Of a stretch of 5,963 bases of DNA, positions 1-5,963 are shown one piece after another. The position numbers and the translations under genes are program-made. Source of the DNA: an uncultured Bacteroidales bacterium (lineage in GTDB: Bacteria; Bacteroidota; Bacteroidia; Bacteroidales; P3); assembly GCA_900319595.1 (NCBI GenBank), contig ONOZ01000130.1, positions 1 through 5,963 on the forward strand, given 5' to 3'. The notes beneath the pieces were generated by a model. It saw nothing but the letters and a program-made list of their open reading frames with translations. It did not search any database and had not been told where the DNA came from. The stretch's first letter is position 1; each line of letters opens with the position of its first letter.

Positions 1-1107
1 ATAAAAGTTATAGATTTAATAGAGCCGTATTCCAAAGGTGGTAAGATTGGTTTGTTTGGTGGTGCTGGTGTTGGTAAAACAGTATTGATTATGGAGATGA
101 TTCATAATATTGCAATGCATTACTCCGGACAATCTGTATTTACTGGCGTTGGTGAGCGTACAAGAGAGGGTAATGATTTATTGCGAGATATGTTGGAAGG
201 AGGAGTTATAGATTACGGCGAGGAATTCAAAAAAAGTATGGAAGAAGGCGGTTGGGATTTGAGTAAAGTAGATATGCAGAAACTCAAAGATAGTAAATGT
301 ACTTTGGTATTCGGACAAATGAATGAGCCACCGGGAAGTAGAGCAAGAGTTGCTTTGAGTGGATTGACTTTGGCCGAGTATTATCGCGATGGTGAGGGAC
401 TATCACAGGGCAAAGATATATTATTGTTTATTGACAACATATTCCGTTTTACACAAGCAGGAAGTGAAGTAAGTGCATTGCTTGGTCGTATGCCTTCTGC
501 CGTTGGTTATCAACCTACATTAGCAAGCGAAATGGGTACTATGCAAGAACGAATCACTTCTACCAAAAGAGGTTCCATTACTTCGGTTCAAGCAGTCTAT
601 GTTCCTGCAGATGATATAACTGACCCTGCACCTGCTACAACATTTGCCCATCTTGATGCTCAGACTGTGTTATCTCGTAAGATTAGCGAGTTAGGCATCT
701 ACCCTGCCGTAGATCCTTTGGAGAGTTCTTCGCGTATATTGAAAGCCGATGTGTTAGGAGAAGAACATTATAACACAGCACAAAGAGTTAAACAAATACT
801 TCAACGCTATAATGACTTACAAGATATTATCGCTATATTAGGTATGGAAGAACTTTCCGAAGAAGACCGTTTGGTAGTCAATCGTGCAAGAAAGGTACAA
901 CGTTTTCTTTCTCAGCCATTCTTTGTTGCCGAGCAGTTTACAGGAATGAAAGGTGCTTTTGTAGATATTCAAGACACTATCAAAGGATTTAAAATGATTT
1001 TAGACGGGCAAGTGGATTATCTACCCGAAAGTGCGTTTATGATGGTGGGAACTATTGACGAGGCTATAGAAAAAGGAAAGAAACTTTTGGCAGAAGCAGA
1101 ACAATAA
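1..1107 (+). CDS. atpD: F1F0 ATP synthase subunit beta, 5' end missing
   Basis: Catalytic subunit of the F1 head; it binds ADP and phosphate and makes ATP on the cytoplasmic face of the inner membrane. The frame is open from base 1, so the gene begins upstream and 368 codons are visible before TAA; the N-terminal beta-barrel domain is missing. Counting from base 1, the P-loop GGAGVGKT is at residues 20-27, the GERTREGND motif with its catalytic Glu at about 51-59, then GQMNEPPG, the Walker B stretch LLFIDN, and the signature RMPSAVGYQPTLA. The DELSEED loop reads EELSEED. Compared with the E. coli protein from memory, about 27 extra residues lie between GND and GQMNEPPG (roughly residues 72-98, rich in K, E, D and W), an insertion I associate with Bacteroidales. 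There is a further short insertion (about 4 residues) just before Walker B. All key residues visible are intact. atpC follows after 16 bases. Confidence 0.98.
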   Translation: MKVIDLIEPYSKGGKIGLFGGAGVGKTVLIMEMIHNIAMHYSGQSVFTGVGERTREGNDLLRDMLEGGVIDYGEEFKKSMEEGGWDLSKVDMQKLKDSKCTLVFGQMNEPPGSRARVALSGLTLAEYYRDGEGLSQGKDILLFIDNIFRFTQAGSEVSALLGRMPSAVGYQPTLASEMGTMQERITSTKRGSITSVQAVYVPADDITDPAPATTFAHLDAQTVLSRKISELGIYPAVDPLESSSRILKADVLGEEHYNTAQRVKQILQRYNDLQDIIAILGMEELSEEDRLVVNRARKVQRFLSQPFFVAEQFTGMKGAFVDIQDTIKGFKMILDGQVDYLPESAFMMVGTIDEAIEKGKKLLAEAEQ

Positions 1108-1123
1108 CAGAAATTGCAAGGAT

Positions 1124-1360
1124 ATGAAAGTAAGCATTATAACTCCGGAATCAACAATCTATGAGGGTGAGGCTAAGGATGTTCAATTGATAGGCTTAGA
1201 TGGTCATTTTGAATTGTTGGAAAATCACGCCCCTATCATATCTGCTTTGGCTAAAGGTGATATAAAAATCATTGATGCCGAAGGTAATGAACATATATTT
1301 CACATAAATGGTGGAATAGTAGAGAATAGTAATAATAATGTTCAAATTCTTGCACAATAA
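1124..1360 (+). CDS. atpC: F1F0 ATP synthase subunit epsilon, short form
   Basis: Central-stalk subunit that joins gamma to the c-ring and helps couple proton flow to catalysis. The 78 residues match the N-terminal beta-sandwich domain: it opens with MKVSIITPESTIYEGEA, followed by GHFELLENHAPIISAL, the counterpart of the usual G-x-(F/M)-x-x-L-x-x-H-A-P segment, and ends in strands like FHINGGIVE. Most bacterial epsilon subunits are about 130-140 residues and carry two C-terminal helices that can inhibit ATP hydrolysis; here the protein stops after the sandwich. The stop is clean and the length fits short Bacteroidetes epsilon subunits known to me, so this is a natural short form rather than a truncation. 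It starts 16 bases after atpD, so the two are surely cotranscribed. An AAGGA (1118-1122) lies only one base from the ATG, too close to act as a normal ribosome binding site. Confidence 0.95.
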   Translation: MKVSIITPESTIYEGEAKDVQLIGLDGHFELLENHAPIISALAKGDIKIIDAEGNEHIFHINGGIVENSNNNVQILAQ

Positions 1361-1398
1361 CCAAAGATTAAGAATTGATAATCAAATAAAAAATAATT

Positions 1399-1752
1399 AT
1401 GGCTTACGGTTACGAAAAATATTGCAAAAAATGTGGTGCGACAATAGATAACGATACTATTTATTGCCCAAAATGTGGTGCCAAACAAACGGAATATACA
1501 AATACTTATTCCTCACAAAATAATAGTAAAGGAAAAACTGGTGATGTGAATACAGATTGGTTGATAACCTTATTGCTTTGTTTCTTTGTTGGAGCTCTTG
1601 GTGTTCATCGCTTCTATCATGGCAAAATTGGCACAGGTGTTCTTATGCTTGTAACCTTAGGTTGCTTTGGTATTTGGACTTTAATCGACCTTATTATGAT
1701 TATTGTAGGAAAATTTACCGATAAATATGGCAATTATATTACAATAAACTAA
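1399..1752 (+). CDS. zinc-ribbon and TM2-domain membrane protein, function unknown
   Basis: A 117-residue protein in two parts. Residues 9-26 form a zinc ribbon with two CxxCG knuckles (C9, C12, C23, C26; YCKKCG and YCPKCG), expected to bind one zinc ion. A polar Ser/Asn/Thr linker (about 31-52) leads to a TM2 domain (about 53-110): a first membrane helix around 54-68, the hallmark GVHRFYHGKIGTG turn at about 68-80, a second helix around 81-103 containing GCFGIWTLIDLI, and a short tail. TM2 proteins are small two-helix membrane proteins of no agreed bacterial function; the ribbon may mediate protein or nucleic-acid contacts, but that is inference. There is no signal peptide. The gene begins 38 bases after atpC with no TAnnTTTG promoter in the gap, so it is probably read through from atpDC. 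A role in ATP synthase is possible but not shown by the sequence. Confidence 0.9.
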   Translation: MAYGYEKYCKKCGATIDNDTIYCPKCGAKQTEYTNTYSSQNNSKGKTGDVNTDWLITLLLCFFVGALGVHRFYHGKIGTGVLMLVTLGCFGIWTLIDLIMIIVGKFTDKYGNYITIN

Positions 1753-1788
1753 TCACTTTATAAACAGGATTTTAGTCATAACAAAAAT

Positions 1789-1845
1789 AAAAAAAACTCC
1801 TTTCAGATATAAACAATTAATATCAAAAAAGAGTTTTTAATATAT
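1789..1845. terminator. bidirectional intrinsic terminator between convergent genes
   Basis: Arms AAAAACTC (1792-1799) and GAGTTTTT (1831-1838) are perfect complements. The stem continues inward with TTT against AAA and with GATAT (1806-1810) against ATATC (1820-1824), giving one long imperfect hairpin. Read leftward, the 3' arm runs into a stretch of eight T, a good tail for the htrA transcript. Read rightward it ends in five T followed by AATATAT, a weaker tail for the atpDC/TM2 transcript. Its place between two converging genes fits. The stem is AT-rich and its strength was not calculated. Confidence 0.7.
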
Positions 1846-1886
1846 GTTTGGTATAAAATTTGAATACTATCTATTATAAAACTGCA

Positions 1887-3275
1887 CTACAAAACAAGTA
1901 CCAAATAGTAACTTCTACCTGTGTTTGGATAGAATCCTTCTATCACAACTTGACCTTTGCGAGAATTTAATTCATTAGCATCTTTTAGTGTTATGTTTGG
2001 ATTAGTATCTATGGCAGTTATTACAAACCCATCTTTTAATCCTTGCGATGCCAACACCCCTTTTCCAATTTTATTGATAACCAAACCTCTTGAAAGTTGA
2101 TAATCTTGTTTTTCTTTGTCTGTTATCTCTCGTATCTTAGCACCCAAAACCTCTATTTCTTTACCTAACTGTTTTGTTGCCAAGTCTTCGGTATGTTTTT
2201 GGTCATCTAATTTTACACTTTTAACTAATATCTGTCCATTCCTTTCTATTTCAAACTCTATGACCTCATTTGGTGAAAGTTGTGTCATAATCTCTGAAAC
2301 TTCTGACCCTGTATTTACCTCTTTATTATCTATCTTTTTAATTATATCTCCTTCTTTTATTCCTGCCTTATCTCCTGCTGCATTTTTTACAACATTTTGC
2401 ACATATACCCCATGATTATCTTTCAATTTCTTTTCGTTTTGAAATTTGGAGTCTATTTCTCGTGTAACTATACCTGCACTTGCCTGCTGTGTTGAGCCAT
2501 ACTGAATAATATCATTGACAACCTTTTTTGCAATATTGACAGGTATAGCGAAAGAATAACCTGCATACGAACCCGTATTGGACGCAATGGCAGCATTAAC
2601 ACCTATCAACTCGCCTTTTGTATTGACTAACGCTCCTCCGGAGTTTCCAGGATTCATTGCAGCATCGGTTTGAATGAACGATGTCAATTTTTCCCCACCA
2701 CCTTTTGAAGACAAAATATTTATATTCCTTGCCTTAGCTGACACTATTCCAGCTGTAACTGTAGAAGTTAAGTTGAAAGGATTGCCAACAGCCAATACCC
2801 ATTGACCGACTTGCACCTCATCGCTATTTCCATACTCAATAGCATCCAAATTAGAAACATCAATTTTGATTACAGCCAAATCGTTATTAGCATCTGTACC
2901 AATAATTTTTGCTGAATACTCCCTACGGTCGTTGAGTGTAACTGTGATGGAATCGGCATCGGCAACAACGTGATTATTAGTTACAATATACCCATCAGCA
3001 GAAACTATAACTCCCGAGCCTGATGTTTGATAAGTACGCATTCGCTGTTGGGGTTGTCTTTGATTGAACATTCCAAACGGGTCAAAAGAAAAAAATTGTG
3101 AAAAGAAATCATTGTTAAAAAAATCATCATAATAGGAAGTCTGTTGATGATATAAACATTGAATATAAACTACTGAATGTACGCTCTTTTGTGCTGCCAA
3201 TGTAAAATCTTGCGAATATACATTGCCAATAAACGCACCAAATACAAGTGTTAAAGTCAAAAATATCTTTTTCAT
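1887..3275 (-). CDS. htrA: HtrA/Deg (Do-family) periplasmic serine endopeptidase
   Basis: Protease and possible chaperone that clears misfolded proteins from the cell envelope. The chosen start gives 462 residues opening with MKKIFLTLTLVFGAF, a classic signal peptide probably cut after S21 (VYS|QDF), with no lipoprotein cysteine. A start ten codons upstream (3305) is possible, but it would put polar residues before the signal peptide. The trypsin-like domain spans about 25-255, with H102 (TNNHVV), D132 (NNDLAVIK) and S212 (NPGNSGGAL), so the triad is complete. Residues 47-83 form an LA-type loop rich in Phe, Asp, Asn and Gln. PDZ1 covers about 265-358 (AGIKEGDIIKKID), PDZ2 about 370-460 (LKDGFVITAID). 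Length and order match two-PDZ DegP/DegQ proteases; which of the two it resembles more cannot be decided here. The gene converges on the TM2 gene and diverges from the tamB-like gene. Confidence 0.96.
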   Translation of the reverse strand: MKKIFLTLTLVFGAFIGNVYSQDFTLAAQKSVHSVVYIQCLYHQQTSYYDDFFNNDFFSQFFSFDPFGMFNQRQPQQRMRTYQTSGSGVIVSADGYIVTNNHVVADADSITVTLNDRREYSAKIIGTDANNDLAVIKIDVSNLDAIEYGNSDEVQVGQWVLAVGNPFNLTSTVTAGIVSAKARNINILSSKGGGEKLTSFIQTDAAMNPGNSGGALVNTKGELIGVNAAIASNTGSYAGYSFAIPVNIAKKVVNDIIQYGSTQQASAGIVTREIDSKFQNEKKLKDNHGVYVQNVVKNAAGDKAGIKEGDIIKKIDNKEVNTGSEVSEIMTQLSPNEVIEFEIERNGQILVKSVKLDDQKHTEDLATKQLGKEIEVLGAKIREITDKEKQDYQLSRGLVINKIGKGVLASQGLKDGFVITAIDTNPNITLKDANELNSRKGQVVIEGFYPNTGRSYYLVLVL

Positions 3276-3291
3276 GGCATTTACTTTAATT

Positions 3292-3311
3292 TTATAGTTT
3301 AACAACTATAA
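3292..3311. promoter_or_regulatory. 20-base inverted repeat upstream of htrA, possible operator or leader hairpin
   Basis: Eight-base arms TTATAGTT (3292-3299) and AACTATAA (3304-3311) are exact reverse complements around a four-base centre TAAC. The repeat ends 16 bases before the htrA ATG at 3275. It could be a dimeric regulator's binding site or a small hairpin in the mRNA leader. The arm core TATAGT recurs at 3327-3332 and 3443-3448. The region is very AT-rich, so chance is a real alternative. Confidence 0.35.
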
Positions 3312-3422
3312 CGTAAAAATGAACTTTATAGTATTTTCGTATCAGAAATTTTATCAAAGCATATAAACCAAAACTTATAATAAAATAAATTTTTAAGAAT
3401 TACGATTTTTTTATACCCTTTC

Positions 3423-3455
3423 ATTGGAAAGTAATTTAAAAATATAGTATCTTTG
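3423..3455 (+). promoter_or_regulatory. Bacteroidetes-type promoter for the tamB-like gene
   Basis: TATCTTTG at 3448-3455 is a perfect match to the Bacteroidetes -7 consensus TAnnTTTG. ATTG at 3423-3426, 21 bases upstream, matches three of four bases of the -33 element TTTG at a usual spacing. Transcription would begin at about 3459-3463, leaving a leader of only about 12-16 bases before the ATG at 3475 and no Shine-Dalgarno sequence. Transcription start is inferred, not observed. Confidence 0.65.
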
Positions 3456-3474
3456 CAGGTTGGTTAGTGTTAGT

Positions 3475-5963
3475 ATGACAAAAAATGTAGTTGCAAAACA
3501 AATATTAAAATATTTTGGCAGAGTATTATTAGGTATGCTAATCTTTGTATGGTTGGTAATTGCCTTCGTTAATACTACGCCTGTACAGTCGTTTATGGCG
3601 GCAAAGGTTGCAGATTATTTTTCTAAGGAATGGAATACGAAAGTAAAAATAGGTGCATTGAGTGTTACGCCATTTATAAATGCTGGAATCAAAGATATTT
3701 ATATAGAGGATTTGAATAAAGATACTTTATTATATGCAGAATATATTCAGGCAAATTTATCAGAAATTCCGACAGGACCTCATGTTGTTGTTAAAGATGT
3801 ACTCTTGACAAATGCCGTTTGCCATCTAAATACAAAAAACAAACAGTTCAATTTCCAATTCATAATAGATTATTTTGCGACTAGCGAACCCAAACCTAAA
3901 AAAGACAGCAAGCCTTTTGTCTTAGAAGTAAAAGATTTACAATTACATAATGTAAATTTTGCCTTATATGATTTAGATAAGCCACAGTCGTTGATTGATG
4001 GGATATTCTCTCCTAACGCTATCATTTGCAATGATATAAACATGCGAGTAAAAGATTTTAAGATGAAAGGAACTGATATGCAGGCAAATATCTTACATCT
4101 TGAAACAAAAGAACGTTGCGGAATTGCACTTAATGAATTTTATGGTCAAGCGAAATTCTCCAAAAAGGGAATAGAATTAAAAGACGCTATAATTAAAACA
4201 AATGACTCGTTTTTGGATTGTGATGTAAGTATGCAAACAACTGATTTTCATACATATTCTTCGTTTATCGATTCCGTATATTGTACTTTAAATTTAAAAC
4301 AAGGTTCTTATGCCGATTTGAAAGATGCGTGCTATTGGAATGAAAACATCACTGGTGCTAAACAAAGGGTGTATATATCTTGTGATGTCAAAGGTACTGT
4401 AAGCGATATGATTATAAAGAAAATGGATATTCGTACATCTCAAACAAATATTAATGCTTACGGCAGAATTACAGGATTACCAAACGTTAATAACACCATA
4501 TTCAATTTGAACATCAACGATTTAACAACTTCCATTGCTGATTACAAAAAAATGAATTTGGGTACGCTTATTCCAAATCTAACTTTACCCGATATGTTAG
4601 CAAAATTGGGAATTGTAAATATCATGGGCGATTTTCAAGGACAGATTGATAATTTTTCTTCCTCTCTTACGATTGCCACAGACTTGGGATTTGTAGATTT
4701 GAAAGCAAAGGCAATAACACAAAACAATAATTCAACAAAATATGTTGCCGACATTTTTTCTCCTCGTATAAATGTAGGTACATTATTAGATAATCAAGTG
4801 TTGGGTAATACTTCTTTGGATGCACAAGTCGAAATTTTAGGCACTAACCCTCAAACGATGAGTGGGTCTTTAATGGCGAATCTAAGAAATTGCTACTTTA
4901 ATGGCAATAATTATAACGATATAAGTGTCGAAGGTGAAATAAATGGATACGATATTAGTGCAAAAGCGAGAATTGAAGACGAGTTAGTTAGTTTTACTGG
5001 CAACTGCTCCATAAATTATGAAGGGAAACCAACTTTGAGTCTTGACGCGGATATTATGAATTTGGATTTACATAAAATGAATCTACTCTCCTTTGCCGAC
5101 ACATCAACCATCATTACGGCTAAAATACAAGGTAATATAGATAATTTAGATTTAGAACATCTGAATTGCGATGCCACGATAAATGATATATATATCAAAA
5201 CTTCAACAAAGGCTTATACTCTAAACAATCTCAAGCTTATGGCGAGGAACTTGGATTCCATTAACAGAATATCTCTAACAAGCGACATTATTGATGCCAA
5301 CGTGTTCGGGAAGTACACTTTCAATTCATTATCAGATGATATTAACTATCTATTAACTAACTATATACCAGATTTTTCAATTATAACTGCAGATTCCATT
5401 CAAAAAAATGCACAACAAGATAAAAACAATCAATTAAATAAAGAAGATTCCATTTATAATATACAATCCAATATAGATTTCAATGTAAATGTAAAAAGTA
5501 TTGACTTAGTTCGCTCACTTTTTGATTTGAATCTTTATCTTGTAGAGAGTATCAATTTGATGGGTAACATAAATGCCAATAGTTTTTTGAGTTGTAGTAT
5601 TGATATCCCACAAATTCAATACTCCAATATGACCGCAAAGGAAACTTCCATCAATGTCCAAACACTCAACAATGTACTAAACTTAAATCTTAATTCTGGA
5701 GAATTTGCTCTTTCGGATTCTTTGATATTGAAAGATATCGATTTAAAAACTGCTGTTACTTCTAACACCATAGATTTATCTGCAAATCTCAGTAAAAGCG
5801 ATGATTCTTTAACCAATGCTTCAATCAATCTAAATACTATCATTGACTCGAACGGTTTGCAGGGAAATTTTGAAAATACTAAGTTTAATATACAAGGTAC
5901 AACTATTGAAATAAATGAAAATCATTTTATTGGAATTTTAGCAAAGAGAGTTTCGCTAATAAA
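3475..5963 (+). CDS. tamB: TamB/AsmA-like inner-membrane-anchored periplasmic protein, 3' end missing
   Basis: The frame runs from ATG at 3475 to the window edge without a stop: 829 codons and still open. An in-frame TAG at 3445-3447 and the promoter just upstream support this start. A short basic N-terminus is followed by one membrane helix (about residues 14-32, FGRVLLGMLIFVWLVIAF), leaving the rest in the periplasm. Next comes TPVQSFMAAKVADYFSKEWN then TKVKIGALSV and IKDIYIEDLNKDTLLYAE, the typical opening of Bacteroidetes TamB-family (AsmA-like) proteins. The remainder is a long series of short alternating hydrophobic and polar strands (IDFNVNVKSIDLV-like), as expected for the extended beta groove of this family. 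A Gln/Asn/Lys-rich linker lies at about 638-662. The C-terminal DUF490/TamB domain would lie beyond the edge, so the family call rests on the N-terminus and overall character. Family members help insert outer-membrane proteins or carry lipids between membranes; which applies here is unknown. No tamA/bamA-like gene is visible nearby. Confidence 0.85.
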   Translation, partial: MTKNVVAKQILKYFGRVLLGMLIFVWLVIAFVNTTPVQSFMAAKVADYFSKEWNTKVKIGALSVTPFINAGIKDIYIEDLNKDTLLYAEYIQANLSEIPTGPHVVVKDVLLTNAVCHLNTKNKQFNFQFIIDYFATSEPKPKKDSKPFVLEVKDLQLHNVNFALYDLDKPQSLIDGIFSPNAIICNDINMRVKDFKMKGTDMQANILHLETKERCGIALNEFYGQAKFSKKGIELKDAIIKTNDSFLDCDVSMQTTDFHTYSSFIDSVYCTLNLKQGSYADLKDACYWNENITGAKQRVYISCDVKGTVSDMIIKKMDIRTSQTNINAYGRITGLPNVNNTIFNLNINDLTTSIADYKKMNLGTLIPNLTLPDMLAKLGIVNIMGDFQGQIDNFSSSLTIATDLGFVDLKAKAITQNNNSTKYVADIFSPRINVGTLLDNQVLGNTSLDAQVEILGTNPQTMSGSLMANLRNCYFNGNNYNDISVEGEINGYDISAKARIEDELVSFTGNCSINYEGKPTLSLDADIMNLDLHKMNLLSFADTSTIITAKIQGNIDNLDLEHLNCDATINDIYIKTSTKAYTLNNLKLMARNLDSINRISLTSDIIDANVFGKYTFNSLSDDINYLLTNYIPDFSIITADSIQKNAQQDKNNQLNKEDSIYNIQSNIDFNVNVKSIDLVRSLFDLNLYLVESINLMGNINANSFLSCSIDIPQIQYSNMTAKETSINVQTLNNVLNLNLNSGEFALSDSLILKDIDLKTAVTSNTIDLSANLSKSDDSLTNASINLNTIIDSNGLQGNFENTKFNIQGTTIEINENHFIGILAKRVSLI

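Noticed and set aside
1118..1122. AAGGA before atpC as a Shine-Dalgarno site
   Set aside because: Only one base separates it from the ATG, too short for normal pairing with the ribosome, and this group of bacteria rarely relies on such sites.
2116..2415. Open frame of 99 codons on the + strand
   Set aside because: It lies wholly inside htrA on the opposite strand; the htrA frame encodes conserved PDZ sequence there, and the + strand translation is Ser/Phe-rich with no recognisable family.
3276..3305. Ten extra N-terminal codons for htrA (start at 3305)
   Set aside because: They would place MLNYKIKVNA before an already complete signal peptide, and the inverted repeat at 3292-3311 overlaps them; the start at 3275 is more natural.
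3303..3310. Possible -7 element TATAGTTG on the - strand for htrA
   Set aside because: It matches TAnnTTTG at all but one specified base, but no TTTG-like -33 element lies at the right distance and it overlaps the inverted repeat, so I do not call a promoter.
5016..5198. Open frame of 60 codons on the - strand
   Set aside because: Antisense to the continuous tamB-like frame, no promoter or family resemblance; a shadow.
5389..5460. Gln/Asn/Lys-rich stretch in the tamB-like gene as a sign of a frameshift or foreign insert
   Set aside because: The frame continues unbroken on both sides with the same codon use and strand pattern; it reads as a linker.
5616..5843. Open frame of 75 codons on the - strand
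   Set aside because: Also antisense to the tamB-like frame, with composition expected of a shadow and no recognisable domain.

Overview
The window is an ordinary stretch of AT-rich bacterial chromosome. It most likely comes from a low-GC member of the Bacteroidales (Bacteroidota). Four things point there: an ATP synthase beta subunit with a roughly 27-residue insertion of the kind I know from Bacteroidales; a very short epsilon subunit lacking its helical C-terminal domain; starts without usable Shine-Dalgarno sequences; and a good match to the Bacteroidetes promoter consensus (TAnnTTTG at -7) in front of the last gene. The genus cannot be read from the sequence.

Layout from left to right: (1) 1-1360, the 3' part of atpD (5' end outside the window) followed closely by atpC, both on the + strand. 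(2) 1399-1752, a small + strand gene for a zinc-ribbon plus TM2-domain membrane protein, 38 bases after atpC and probably read from the same transcript. (3) 1753-1886, a short convergent intergenic region holding one long imperfect hairpin that can serve as a terminator in both directions. (4) 1887-3275 on the - strand, a complete secreted HtrA/Deg (Do-family) serine protease with signal peptide, intact His-Asp-Ser triad and two PDZ domains. (5) 3276-3474, a divergent intergenic region with a 20-base inverted repeat near the htrA start, several copies of TATAGT, and a Bacteroidetes-type promoter facing right. (6) 3475 to the right edge, a very long + strand gene, still open at the window end after 829 codons, encoding an N-terminally anchored TamB/AsmA-like protein of the periplasm.

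The genes fall into two jobs. atpD and atpC make part of the F1 motor; the a, c, b, delta, alpha and gamma genes do not follow atpC, so the ATP synthase genes are split in this genome or continue upstream of atpD. htrA and the tamB-like gene both act in the cell envelope (protein quality control; outer-membrane assembly or lipid transport) and share a 199-base divergent control region. No mobile element, CRISPR array, tRNA or rRNA was seen, and nothing looks like a new biological system. The most useful leads are the control region between htrA and tamB, the zinc-ribbon/TM2 gene attached to atpDC, and the long open TamB-like gene.
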